DNA from: JBDRMV01 sp043825615
Lineage (GTDB): Bacteria > CG03
Direction: 5' to 3'
Assembly (NCBI GenBank): GCA_043825615.1
Contig: JBDRRS010000004.1
Coordinates: forward strand, 1 to 64,000
DNA: 64,000 nt
The notes under the pieces were generated by a model, which had not been told where the DNA came from, did not search any database, and saw nothing but the letters and a program-made list of their open reading frames with translations. The position numbers were made by a program, and so were the translations under genes. Below are positions 17,801 to 25,391 of the stretch, one piece after another. Numbering within the stretch: position 1 is the first letter of the stretch; the number at the start of each line of letters is the position of its first letter.

Positions 17801-18193
17801 TTAACCTTTCTTGCCTTTCGGGACTTCTTTCTTGGCGCCGCGTACTGTTTTCTTCTTGCCCTTTCTTGTCCTCGCATTCGTCCGCGTCCTCTGCCCCCTG
17901 ACGGGGAGACCCCTTCTGTGCCTGAACCCGCGGTATGAACCCATTTCCATCAACTGCCGGATGTTCCCCTGAACCAAACGCCGCAGGTCGCCCTCCACCT
18001 TGAATTTCTCATTTATGACTTTCTGGATCCGGGCGACTTCCGAATCCGACAAATCCTTTATTTTTTTATCCCCCGGGATTCCCGCCGCCGATAATATCTT
18101 TTTTGAAGAAGACCTGCCGATACCATATACATAAGTAAGCCCTATGTCCGCCCTCTTGTTCTGCGGCAATTCTATACCCGAAATTCTCGCCAT
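17801..18193 (-). CDS. rpsM: 30S ribosomal protein S13
   Basis: A 130-residue S13 starting MARISGIELPQNKRADIGLTY, with the helix-turn segment and the RGLPVRGQRTRTNARTRKG rRNA-contacting tail. The 36 bases before it are a short purine-rich tandem repeat (gtgaag units on the coding strand). Confidence 0.97.
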   Translation of the reverse strand: MARISGIELPQNKRADIGLTYVYGIGRSSSKKILSAAGIPGDKKIKDLSDSEVARIQKVINEKFKVEGDLRRLVQGNIRQLMEMGSYRGFRHRRGLPVRGQRTRTNARTRKGKKKTVRGAKKEVPKGKKG

Positions 18194-18229
18194 TTACCCT
18201 CCACTCTCTTCACTCTTCACCCTTCACTC

Positions 18230-18343
18230 TTATCCCTGCCTCTGCTTGTGCTTCGGATTGCTGCAGATTACCATAACTTTCCCCTTGCGCTTTACAATTT
18301 TGCATTTCTTGCAAATCCGCCTTACCGATGATTTTACTTTCAT
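18230..18343 (-). CDS. rpmJ: 50S ribosomal protein L36
   Basis: A 37-codon gene read on the reverse strand: MKVKSSVRRICKKCKIVKRK, followed by GKVMVICSNPKHKQRQG. The four zinc ligands (Cys11, Cys14, Cys27, His32) are all present, so this is the zinc-binding C+ form. It lies between infA and rpsM, its standard place. Confidence 0.96.
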   Translation of the reverse strand: MKVKSSVRRICKKCKIVKRKGKVMVICSNPKHKQRQG

Positions 18344-18397
18344 ATCTTTTTCCTTACCAGGGCGGCGGGAGGCTTGCCCCGTTGGGGGTAGCGTTCA

Positions 18398-18643
18398 TTA
18401 CGCGCTCCTGTCCACATTTCTTCTTGCATCTTCCCTGAAAACGATTCGTCCCTTCATAAGGTCATACGGAGACAATTCAACTTTCACCCTGTCACCAGGG
18501 AGAATTTTTATATAATGTTTTCTTATTTTCCCCGAGATGTGCGCCGTAATTTCATGCGCGTCGTCCAGCTGGACGCGGAACATAGCGTTCCCGAGAGCTT
18601 TTACGACAATTCCCGCCATTTCAATCTTATCTTCTTTCTTCAT
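18398..18643 (-). CDS. infA: Translation initiation factor IF-1
   Basis: An 81-residue OB-fold protein that occupies the ribosomal A site during initiation. KIEMAGIVVKALGNAMFRV, AHISGKIRKHYIKILPGDRVKVELSPYDL and GRIVFRE are standard IF-1. The C-terminal tail is about nine residues longer than usual (72). The start overlaps the map stop by 4 bases. Confidence 0.96.
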   Translation of the reverse strand: MKKEDKIEMAGIVVKALGNAMFRVQLDDAHEITAHISGKIRKHYIKILPGDRVKVELSPYDLMKGRIVFREDARRNVDRSA

Positions 18644-19380
18644 GCCGTTAAAATTTCCGGTTTTCCGTTGACAAGGGCGACAGTGTGTTCAAAATGCGCG
18701 GAAGGCGAACCGTCGGCAGTCCGCGCCGTCCAGCCGTTGTCGTCAATTTTAACCTCCCACGAACCCGCATTAACCATCGGTTCTATCGCAAAAACCATAC
18801 CGTTTTTAAGGAGCGGCCCGGTACCCGGCGGCCCGTAATTCAATATCTGCGGCTCCTCGTGAAGGTCAGCGCCGATGCCGTGTCCCGTGAATTGTCTTAC
18901 GACGGAAAAACCGTTTGATTCGACAAACGAAGAAATGGCATGCGAAATATCGCTCAACCGGTTGTTTTCCCTGAATTGTTTAATCCCCTTATAAAGCGCC
19001 TCTTTCGTAATGTTGATGAGTTCCTGCGCCGTCCCCGAAATACGGCCGATGCCGCAAGTCACCGCCATATCGGAGTAAAAACCGTCAAGGGCAAGACCCA
19101 TATCAATACTCAGGATGTCGCCCTCCTGCAGAACATAATCTCCGGGTATACCGTGAATAACCTCATTATTGACCGACGTGCAGATGCTAGCGGGGAAACC
19201 CGTTTCCTTAAACGCCGGCGCAGCGCCGTTGGCCGAAATAAAGTCCTCGGCAAGGTCCGAAAGGTCGCTTGTTTTCCTCCCTGCAATCGCATGGTTTAAA
19301 AGCATACCCGACATTCTACTCAAAAGATTACAACTCTTTCTAAGCCCTTCAATTTCCCCATTTGTTTTAATTCTTACCAT
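18640..19380 (-). CDS. map: Methionine aminopeptidase, type I
   Basis: A dimetal enzyme that removes N-terminal methionine. Metal ligands are visible in order: DMGL (Asp, first), DMAVTCG (Asp, second), GHGIG (His), EEPQ near IL, and FAIEPM (Glu). At 246 residues it is the short type Ia form. It overlaps adk by 14 bases. Confidence 0.96.
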   Translation of the reverse strand: MVRIKTNGEIEGLRKSCNLLSRMSGMLLNHAIAGRKTSDLSDLAEDFISANGAAPAFKETGFPASICTSVNNEVIHGIPGDYVLQEGDILSIDMGLALDGFYSDMAVTCGIGRISGTAQELINITKEALYKGIKQFRENNRLSDISHAISSFVESNGFSVVRQFTGHGIGADLHEEPQILNYGPPGTGPLLKNGMVFAIEPMVNAGSWEVKIDDNGWTARTADGSPSAHFEHTVALVNGKPEILTA

Positions 19381-19915
19381 TCAGCGCATTCTCAATTCTT
19401 GCGAAAATTTCAGAGACATTTCCGGTTCCGTCAATATTTTTGAGCAAACCGGTTTTTTCATAATATTCCCTTACCGGCGCGGTCTTTTTTCTGTATTCGG
19501 AAAGACGCTCTTTTATCGTCTCTTCCGTGTCGTCCCCCCGGCCCCTTAAAAGCATTCTTTTTATAACTTCTTCGTCGAGCACGTCCAAAAACAAAACGCA
19601 GTCGAGTTTTTTTCCGTATTTTGAGAAAATCCCGCAAATGCCCTCAGCCTGGGGAACTGTCCGGGGCATTCCGTCAAGAATGAATGACTCCTTATCTTTT
19701 ACCGCCTGTTCCACAAGCGAAAGCATCGTCGCATCATCCACGAGCCGGCCGGCGTCAAGAATATCCTTTACTTTTATTCCGAGAGGAGACATCTTTTCAA
19801 TATTTTCTCTCAAAATTTCTCCCGTGCCCACGTACGGAATGCCCGCTTTCCGCGAAATTTTTTTCGCCTGCGTGCCCTTTCCCGAGCCCGGAATTCCGAG
19901 AAAAATTATAATCAT
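19367..19915 (-). CDS. adk: Adenylate kinase
   Basis: Catalyses ATP + AMP to 2 ADP. The P-loop GIPGSGKGTQ (residues 7-16), the AMP-binding GTGEILRE stretch, LDGMPRTVPQAE and the LID arginines GRGDDTEETIKERL are present. At 182 residues it is the short form lacking the zinc LID insert. It overlaps secY by 4 bases. Confidence 0.96.
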   Translation of the reverse strand: MIIIFLGIPGSGKGTQAKKISRKAGIPYVGTGEILRENIEKMSPLGIKVKDILDAGRLVDDATMLSLVEQAVKDKESFILDGMPRTVPQAEGICGIFSKYGKKLDCVLFLDVLDEEVIKRMLLRGRGDDTEETIKERLSEYRKKTAPVREYYEKTGLLKNIDGTGNVSEIFARIENALNGKN

Positions 19916-21234
19916 TTTATGTTGAAGTACCTTCCGCGCAGACGGCTCTTTTTGAGAAAGCCGTCATAATGCCTCATGATGAGCTGCGATTCAATCTGCC
20001 CCATCGTGTCGAGGGCTACGCCTACAATAATGAGAAGCGCCGTACCGCCGAAGTAAAACGGCATATTCAACTGCCCCCTTAGAAACATGGGAAGAATCGC
20101 AATGAAAACAACAAAGACCGCTCCTATCAGAATAATCCTGTACATAATATCTTTTATTTTGAGCGCCGTCTGCTCGCCCGGCCTGACGCCCGGTATGAAC
20201 CCGCCCGACTTTTTCAGGTTTTCCGCAATATTCTTGGGGTCAAAAGTTATCGACGTATAAAAGTAACAGAAGGCAATGATTAAAACCGCGTAGATGCTGA
20301 TATAAACTATATTGCCGGGCTGGAAAAAAACCTTGATTTTTTCAAACACCGCCGAGTCGGGGAAAAACTGGGTAACCATAAGAGGAAAATTCATAAAAGC
20401 CATTGCGAAAATCACGGCAATCACTCCCGACGACTCAACTTTCAAAGGAAGGTAAGTGCTCTGGCCGCCGTAGACCTTCCTTCCGACGATTCTCTGAGCA
20501 TACTGTATCGGAATTCTTCTCTGCGCCTCCTCGATGAAAACCGTTAAAGCCAGAATTGCCAGCATAAAAAGGCCTATTAAAAGCATGACAAAAAAACTTA
20601 TTTCCTGCGTTCTCACAAGGTCGAAAGTGTTCTTCAGCGCCGCCGGAAAACCGGCGACAATTCCCGTAAAGATTATAAGCGAAATGCCGTTGCCTATGCC
20701 GTTTTCGGTTATCTGTTCACCGAACCACATGACAAGCATCGTCCCCGTAACCATTGTAAGAACCAGCAATATTCTGAACCCCAGACTCGTAAACATCAGA
20801 ACCGATTCTCCCGTCGGGGCTTTCATGCTCTGTATCCAGAAAGTCAAACCGAAGCCCTGAACCGCTCCGAGCACCAAAGTGCTGTATCTTGTTATCCGCG
20901 TTATTTTTTCTCTTCCCGGACCGCCTTCTTTTGAAAGTTTTTCAAGATAGGGAATAGACGTTTGAAGAAGAGACATAATGATGGACGCATTGATATACGG
21001 CATTATACCGAGGGCGAAAACTGACAGGCGCTCCATTGCGCCTCCGGAAAACATGTTTAAGAAGGCAAAAATTCCGCCTCTCTGCGCCGCAAAAAAAGCC
21101 CTGAGCGCCGTCGCATCCACTCCGGGCAGAGGGACAGTGGTGCCTATCCTGTAACAGGCAAGAACCAGAAAAGTGAAACCGAGTTTCTTTTTCAGGTCTT
21201 GAACCTTAAAAATGTCGGCGAAGGAATCTATCAT
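19912..21234 (-). CDS. secY: Protein translocase subunit SecY
   Basis: The ten-helix channel of the Sec translocon (440 residues). Plug and pore-ring regions follow GVDATALRAFF; the cytoplasmic loops include EAQRRIPIQYAQRIVGRKVYG and SGGFIPGVRPGEQT, both highly conserved. It overlaps rplO and adk by 4 bases each, as in a standard spc operon. Confidence 0.97.
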   Translation of the reverse strand: MIDSFADIFKVQDLKKKLGFTFLVLACYRIGTTVPLPGVDATALRAFFAAQRGGIFAFLNMFSGGAMERLSVFALGIMPYINASIIMSLLQTSIPYLEKLSKEGGPGREKITRITRYSTLVLGAVQGFGLTFWIQSMKAPTGESVLMFTSLGFRILLVLTMVTGTMLVMWFGEQITENGIGNGISLIIFTGIVAGFPAALKNTFDLVRTQEISFFVMLLIGLFMLAILALTVFIEEAQRRIPIQYAQRIVGRKVYGGQSTYLPLKVESSGVIAVIFAMAFMNFPLMVTQFFPDSAVFEKIKVFFQPGNIVYISIYAVLIIAFCYFYTSITFDPKNIAENLKKSGGFIPGVRPGEQTALKIKDIMYRIILIGAVFVVFIAILPMFLRGQLNMPFYFGGTALLIIVGVALDTMGQIESQLIMRHYDGFLKKSRLRGRYFNIK

Positions 21235-21704
21235 CCGCTTTTCTTTCCTCCGCTGACGGGAGCATCCGGTTTCTCCGCCATAACTTTGCCGCCTGCTTTT
21301 TCTATCTTTTTCAACGCCCCCGAACTGACTCTGCCGAGTTTTACGGCCAGCGGAATGTCTATTTCCCCCCGACCCAAAAGTTTAACGGGCAAATTTCCCC
21401 TGATTATCTTCTTTTCTTTTAATGTTCTCTCGCTAACTTCTTCATTTTCCGAAAATTTTCCCGCAAGTTTACCGAGATTCACCTCTTCATATTTCTTTGT
21501 AAATTTTCTGTTTGAAAAACCGCGCTTCGGCAGACGGCGGACAAGCGGCATCTGGCCGCCTTCAAGAATCGCGACATGGGTCCGGCCCGAACGCGCTTTT
21601 TCTCCCTTCAGACCTTTCCCGCAATATCTGCCGTGAACATGGCCCCTTCTTCTCTTTCTCGTTTTGGATGAATTTTTGAAAGCGGGCAGAGCGACAAAAC
21701 TCAT
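21231..21704 (-). CDS. rplO: 50S ribosomal protein L15
   Basis: L15 of 157 residues, starting MSFVALPAFKNSSKTRKRRRG with GKGLKGEKARSG and EGGQMPLVRRLPKRGFSN. A longer reading frame continues upstream inside rpsE but is noise. The chosen ATG overlaps the rpsE stop (ATGA). The gene for L30 (rpmD), which usually sits between rpsE and rplO, is absent. Confidence 0.94.
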   Translation of the reverse strand: MSFVALPAFKNSSKTRKRRRGHVHGRYCGKGLKGEKARSGRTHVAILEGGQMPLVRRLPKRGFSNRKFTKKYEEVNLGKLAGKFSENEEVSERTLKEKKIIRGNLPVKLLGRGEIDIPLAVKLGRVSSGALKKIEKAGGKVMAEKPDAPVSGGKKSG

Positions 21705-22207
21705 TCTGATTCCTTCACTACTTCGACTTCTTCTCCGAAAGAGGCGGCCTTCTTCCGTACGGGACTCAGGTTCATCAGCCCCTCCAGCGTCGCCCATGTA
21801 ACGTTCATTATATTTTTGCTTCCGATATTTTTCGTAAGAATATCCTTTATTCCGCACGCTTCCACAACGGCTCTTACCGGAGAACTCGCAATTATACCCG
21901 TGCCCGGCCGGGCAGGTTTAAGAAGAACGCGAGAACGGCAGTAAACGCCGACAAGAGTGTGAGGGATCGTCGAACCTTTTATGTTGATGCTCACCATTTT
22001 TTCTTCGGCTTTTCTGAGGCCCTTGTCAACGGCAATACGGACATCCGCGCCCTTGCATTTGGCAATACCCACTTTTCCCGCGCCGTCACCGACGACACAA
22101 ATCGCCGTAAAAGACATTCTTTTACCGCCCTTTACGACCTTCGAAACCCTTGAAATGCTAACCGTTTTTTTTATCAGACCTTCATCAACCTTTTTGTATT
22201 CCGCCAT
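21701..22207 (-). CDS. rpsE: 30S ribosomal protein S5
   Basis: A 168-residue S5. SRVSKVVKGGKRMSFTAICVVGDGAGKVGIAKCKG is the double-stranded-RNA-binding region, followed by RVLLKPARPGTGIIA and VRAVVEACGIKDILTKNIGS. It begins 51 bases after rplR, a gap containing a GGGGACAG hairpin. Confidence 0.97.
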   Translation of the reverse strand: MAEYKKVDEGLIKKTVSISRVSKVVKGGKRMSFTAICVVGDGAGKVGIAKCKGADVRIAVDKGLRKAEEKMVSINIKGSTIPHTLVGVYCRSRVLLKPARPGTGIIASSPVRAVVEACGIKDILTKNIGSKNIMNVTWATLEGLMNLSPVRKKAASFGEEVEVVKESE

Positions 22208-22223
22208 CTATAATCTCCCTTAC

Positions 22224-22258
22224 CGGGGACAGTTCTTGAAAAGACCTGTCCCCTTCCT
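22224..22258. repeat. GGGGACAG palindromic repeat, copy 3
   Basis: A minimal hairpin, GGGGACAGTTCTTGAAAAGACCTGTCCCC-like (about 10 paired bases with one mismatch), in the gap between rplR and rpsE and touching the rplR stop codon. Confidence 0.75.
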
Positions 22259-22584
22259 TAGAACTTAAGCCCCCCGCTTCTTGCCCCCTCCGCAACTTTT
22301 TTTACGATTCCGTGATATTTATATCCCGCCCTGTCAAAAACAATTTTTGAATGACCGAGACTCTTCGTCTTCTCGGAAATAGCGACACCCGCGGCATTGG
22401 CCTCTTTTTTAGGCCTGACAACGCCGGTCAACACCTTAAAATTCGTGTCGTCGACAAGAGTTACATAAATGTTCTTACTGCTCTTGCGGACAACCAGTCT
22501 GGGGACATTTATAAAACCCTTCTTCAATTTTTTCAAAATATGCTGATGCCTTCTGCGTCTTTGCAGCGTCTTTACGTTTTTCAT
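22258..22584 (-). CDS. rplR: 50S ribosomal protein L18
   Basis: A 108-residue L18 that binds 5S rRNA. RRRRHQHILKKLK, PRLVVRKSSKNIYVTLVDD and the ending FDRAGYKYHGIVKKVAEGARSGGLKF are standard. Overlaps rplF by 4 bases. Confidence 0.96.
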   Translation of the reverse strand: MKNVKTLQRRRRHQHILKKLKKGFINVPRLVVRKSSKNIYVTLVDDTNFKVLTGVVRPKKEANAAGVAISEKTKSLGHSKIVFDRAGYKYHGIVKKVAEGARSGGLKF

Positions 22585-23147
22585 TTACCCATTACTCCGG
22601 TCCCGCCGGCCGCACCGGCTTTACCGACTTTCTTTTTAATAACTTCATCTTTATATCTGATACCCTTGCCTTTATACGGTTCCGGCGGACGGATCGCACG
22701 TATCTCCGAAGCGATTCTTCCCAGCAGTTCCTTGTCAAAGGATTTCAGAGACAGAGAATTCTTCGCGGCAACCGCTTTTATCTCTTTCGGAAGAGGGTAA
22801 TGCACCTCTTTTGAATATCCGCAGGAAATAACGAGGTCAGACCCTTTCAGAACGAACTGATAACCGAGACCCATAATCTGCAGATTTTTTTCAAAGCCTT
22901 CTTTCACGCCTTTAAGCATATTCTTTACGATAGACGCCACGGTTCCGTGCATGGCTTTTGCAAAATTGGTTCCCTGCAGCCTTTCAAAAACAAGAGCATT
23001 TTCTTTCCTGCTGATTTTTATCAGCGGGGGAAATTTTTTTTGAATCTCGCCGAGAGGCCCTTTTATCTTGACTCCGAAACCTTCTTCAAGAACCTGAACA
23101 TCCACGCTTTCGGGAATCGGCATCGGATATTTTGCCAGTCTGCTCAT
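22581..23147 (-). CDS. rplF: 50S ribosomal protein L6
   Basis: L6 of 188 residues starting MSRLAKYPMPIPESVDVQV. The two repeated domains and the ending RPPEPYKGKGIRYKDE are present. The reading frame is open for another 50 codons upstream into rpsH, but the ATG at 23147 fits the family start and lies 13 bases after the rpsH stop. Confidence 0.95.
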   Translation of the reverse strand: MSRLAKYPMPIPESVDVQVLEEGFGVKIKGPLGEIQKKFPPLIKISRKENALVFERLQGTNFAKAMHGTVASIVKNMLKGVKEGFEKNLQIMGLGYQFVLKGSDLVISCGYSKEVHYPLPKEIKAVAAKNSLSLKSFDKELLGRIASEIRAIRPPEPYKGKGIRYKDEVIKKKVGKAGAAGGTGVMGK

Positions 23148-23160
23148 CTCTTCACTATTC

Positions 23161-23553
23161 CTACCACAGGTAGCAGATAACTTCACCGCCGCAGTTCGCT
23201 GCCCTCGACGCTTCTCCTTCCATAATCCCTGAGGAAGTGGAAATGATACATATCCCGTAGCCGTCGCGGACCCTTGGAATTTCGTCAGACCCGGCATAAA
23301 CCCTGCCGCCGAGTTTAGAAACCCTCTCTGCTCCCTTCAGAGCAGGAACATTTCCTTCATACACCGGGAATATTCTGAAAAAACCCTGCTTCCTGTCGGA
23401 AATTTTTTTGTAACTCTCGACGAAGGATTGGTCTTTCATAATCTTCAAAATTTCTCCTAAAATCTTTGAGGCGGGAAAATCAATATAAACCTTCCGGCGC
23501 TCAAGACCGTTCTTCAAAGCGGCAATAAAATCCGCAATTGGATCCTGACTCAA
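23161..23553 (-). CDS. rpsH: 30S ribosomal protein S8
   Basis: A 130-residue S8. SQDPIADFIAALKNGL opens the protein and the C-terminal rRNA-binding STSSGIMEGEASRAANCGGEVICYLW closes it. The start is TTG, placed 5 bases after a GAAGGGGG ribosome site; the uncommon start codon is notable for a ribosomal protein. It is the first gene after the 22.7-kb interruption of the spc operon, so it needs its own promoter or readthrough. Confidence 0.95.
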   Translation of the reverse strand: MSQDPIADFIAALKNGLERRKVYIDFPASKILGEILKIMKDQSFVESYKKISDRKQGFFRIFPVYEGNVPALKGAERVSKLGGRVYAGSDEIPRVRDGYGICIISTSSGIMEGEASRAANCGGEVICYLW

Positions 23554-23572
23554 ATCAACCCCCTTCTATAGT

Positions 23573-23680
23573 TGGGGACAGTTGATAGTTGGGGACAGTT
23601 GATAGTTGGGGACAGGTCTTCAAAGACCTGTCCCCTTCCATAATCCCTGTCCCCTTCCATAAACCCTGTCGCCCTTCCAT
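23573..23680. repeat. GGGGACAG repeat array, copy 4 (longest)
   Basis: Two direct 17-bp units agttggggacagttgat lead into a hairpin with 12-bp perfect arms GGGGACAGGTCT (23608-23619) and AGACCTGTCCCC (23624-23635), followed by inverted units cctgtccccttccata that decay outward. It would be transcribed as part of the rpsH leader. This is one edge of the interruption in the spc operon. Confidence 0.9.
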
Positions 23681-23691
23681 CTAAAAAGTAT

Positions 23692-23720
23692 ATTAAACCT
23701 TATTTTTTCAATATTGCCAA
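23692..23720 (-). promoter_or_regulatory. Predicted promoter for the rpsH-distal half of spc
   Basis: On the reverse strand TTGGCA (23715-23720) and TTTAAT (23692-23697) are separated by 17 bp, each matching five of six consensus bases. It would give a leader of about 130 bases containing the repeat array, and explains how rpsH and later genes are expressed after the operon split. Unverified. Confidence 0.5.
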
Positions 23721-23814
23721 GCACCAAAACTGCCAAAGCCACGGCTTTATATTTGACAAATTATTGCCATATTGTAAAGAGCGGCAGGGTTACTATACAA
23801 CCGCGGGCATTGTT

Positions 23815-24354
23815 TTACATTTCGATAATTTCTCCCGGAGCGCTGAATGCCTGCCCGCCGATGTGCGTCAGAGGAGCCGCCTTTTTTATGTCGTATTTTC
23901 CGCCGGAAAAAAATTCGTCTTTTACTTCGGCCAAAAGAATGTTCCCTATTACGAAAACATTGCCGCCTATTTCTTCCATTCTGCCGAGTTCGCATTCAAA
24001 AAATCCGATACTTTCTTTAATCCTCGGGGCCTTTACGTTTTCCGATTTCTCCGCCGTTAATCCGGCTTTTTCGATTTCGCTTACGCCGTAGTCGAAACTT
24101 TTCGCGCAAATCCAGAGTTTGTCGAGAATATTCCTGCCGGGGATGTTTACGACGAAGACCTCTGTTTCCTTTATATTACGGATGGTGTGATGTTCGGGGG
24201 CGGAGGCGAAAGCCACCATTGCCGGGTCGCCCGAAAGTGGCATAATAAAACTGAAGGGGGCGGCGTTTACCTGTCCTTCTCCGTTTACGGTCGATATGAT
24301 AACGGCCGGACGGGGAGCAAGAAGTTTATACCAATTTTCGAGTTCCAGTTTCAT
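23815..24354 (-). CDS. Flavin reductase-like FMN-binding protein
   Basis: A 179-residue FMN-binding split-barrel protein. The start NWYKLLAPRPAVIISTVNGEGQVNAAPFSF and the stretch HHTIRNIKETEVFVVNIP are typical of the flavin reductase/flavoredoxin family. It may transfer electrons between NAD(P)H, flavin or a ferredoxin-type partner; the substrate is unknown. It lies downstream of hypA, separated by the second 128-bp element, with an AGGAGG ribosome site. The GGEGQ and GG-rich tail resemble archaeal and clostridial members. Confidence 0.85.
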   Translation of the reverse strand: MKLELENWYKLLAPRPAVIISTVNGEGQVNAAPFSFIMPLSGDPAMVAFASAPEHHTIRNIKETEVFVVNIPGRNILDKLWICAKSFDYGVSEIEKAGLTAEKSENVKAPRIKESIGFFECELGRMEEIGGNVFVIGNILLAEVKDEFFSGGKYDIKKAAPLTHIGGQAFSAPGEIIEM

Positions 24355-24389
24355 TTGTTATTCCTCCTTCTGCCGCAACCAAATTGCTC

Positions 24390-24517
24390 GCAGTCTTGCC
24401 AGCGGGGACGCTTACGTAAGAAAGTTCGCTCTGGGTTCACTGCGGGCATTCTGTAAATCCCTCGCTCACACAGCCCAGCTTGCCAAGAACTGCTCGCAAA
24501 AACTTCTGCGCAATCTG
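24390..24517 (-). repeat. 128-bp dispersed element, copy B
   Basis: Reverse-strand match to 6606-6733 (about 92%, no gaps). As with copy A, it sits in the gap between two co-directional genes (hypA and the flavin reductase) and 35 bases before the downstream start, same orientation. The palindrome CTTACGTAAG (24411-24420) replaces CTCACGTGAG of copy A. Confidence 0.85.
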
Positions 24518-24564
24518 CATAGAAATTGCAACGTAAGATTCTATCAAGAATTGTTTTACCCTTT

Positions 24565-24894
24565 TCAGAGAACGATTTCTTTAACATACACCCTGTTGCC
24601 CCCTGTAATTTCAATATCGGACGAGCCGCAGAAGGGACACTCGAACGTAGAAGATTCCGAAATTGTTTTACCGCAGCCGCCGCAACGAAGAGCGGGCTTT
24701 TCTTTTTCAAAAATTAGGGCTATGTCTTTCCAGTTCATTTCAGGGAATATGTGGTCGTTAAAAGAATGCCGCAGGAAACCGGCGTCAATGCTTGTCGCTT
24801 CACCCACCGTAATAATTATCCGTGACGGTTTTTCACCGGAAGTCATTTTCAGGACTTCCTTCATCAGGGGCCGCGCTATACTCAGTTCGTGCAT
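24565..24894 (-). CDS. hypA: [NiFe]-hydrogenase nickel metallochaperone HypA
   Basis: HypA inserts nickel into the hydrogenase large subunit. The nickel-binding start MHELSIA (His2, Glu3) and the structural zinc cysteines (CGGCGKTISESSTFECPFCGS, two CxxC pairs) are intact. At 109 residues it is normal. It overlaps the protease gene by 13 bases and is the last gene of the hydrogenase operon. Its usual GTPase partner HypB is not in the window. Confidence 0.95.
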   Translation of the reverse strand: MHELSIARPLMKEVLKMTSGEKPSRIIITVGEATSIDAGFLRHSFNDHIFPEMNWKDIALIFEKEKPALRCGGCGKTISESSTFECPFCGSSDIEITGGNRVYVKEIVL

Positions 24895-25391
24895 TTTAAG
24901 GAAGGGGACAGACCCCGTCTATCGTTTAATTTTTTGCAAAAAAAATCAAGGATGTTTTCCGCGCTTTTTTTTACATCGGGCGACATGGTGCCGCCTATCT
25001 GCATATTCTTTCCCTGTATTCCGAGCAGCATAACTTCTTTGCCCGCTTCCTCAAAAAAAACGTTTATTTTATTCAGGCTCAGGGAATGCGTTGAGATTCC
25101 CTGTTCCCTCAGCGCTGACAGGGGTATGAGTTTCATATACCCGGGTCTTTCCCCGAAGTCCACAGAGTCAATCAATAGTATTCTTTTCTGGAGAAAACCT
25201 GTTATTTTGAAAACATAATTTTCTATTGCCGTGCCTGCGACGAGAAACATGCCCGAAAAAATTTTCCCCGCCGCTTTAGCGATATAAACCCCGACGCCGT
25301 CGTCGCCCCTGATTTCGTTTCCGATTCCCACAACTGCAAAGTCCCTGTTCAGAAAGTTGTGAAGTTCTACCGGAACTTCACATTGAATCAT
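24882..25391 (-). CDS. [NiFe]-hydrogenase maturation endopeptidase (HycI/HyaD family)
   Basis: Cuts the C-terminal extension off the large subunit after nickel is inserted. The family motif GIGNEIRGDDGVG (nickel-sensing Glu26) and the later aspartate (LLIDSVDFG) and histidine (STHSLSL) are present. The large subunit in this operon has a matching extension after DPCYCCTER. The final residues (RRGLSPSLKCTN) are encoded by part of a GGGGACAG repeat at 24899-24921, so the C terminus seems to have been rewritten by a repeat. Confidence 0.92.
   Translation of the reverse strand: MIQCEVPVELHNFLNRDFAVVGIGNEIRGDDGVGVYIAKAAGKIFSGMFLVAGTAIENYVFKITGFLQKRILLIDSVDFGERPGYMKLIPLSALREQGISTHSLSLNKINVFFEEAGKEVMLLGIQGKNMQIGGTMSPDVKKSAENILDFFCKKLNDRRGLSPSLKCTN

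Noticed and set aside
23573..23680. CRISPR array
   Set aside because: The 17-bp units are directly adjacent with no spacers, they invert across a hairpin, and no cas gene is present.
24296..24710. Open frames through the 128-bp elements sharing a LASGDAxVRKFALGSLRAFCKSLAH-like peptide
   Set aside because: The shared peptide is just the repeated DNA read in one frame; flanks differ, no start or ribosome site is consistent, and substitutions do not favour synonymous sites.
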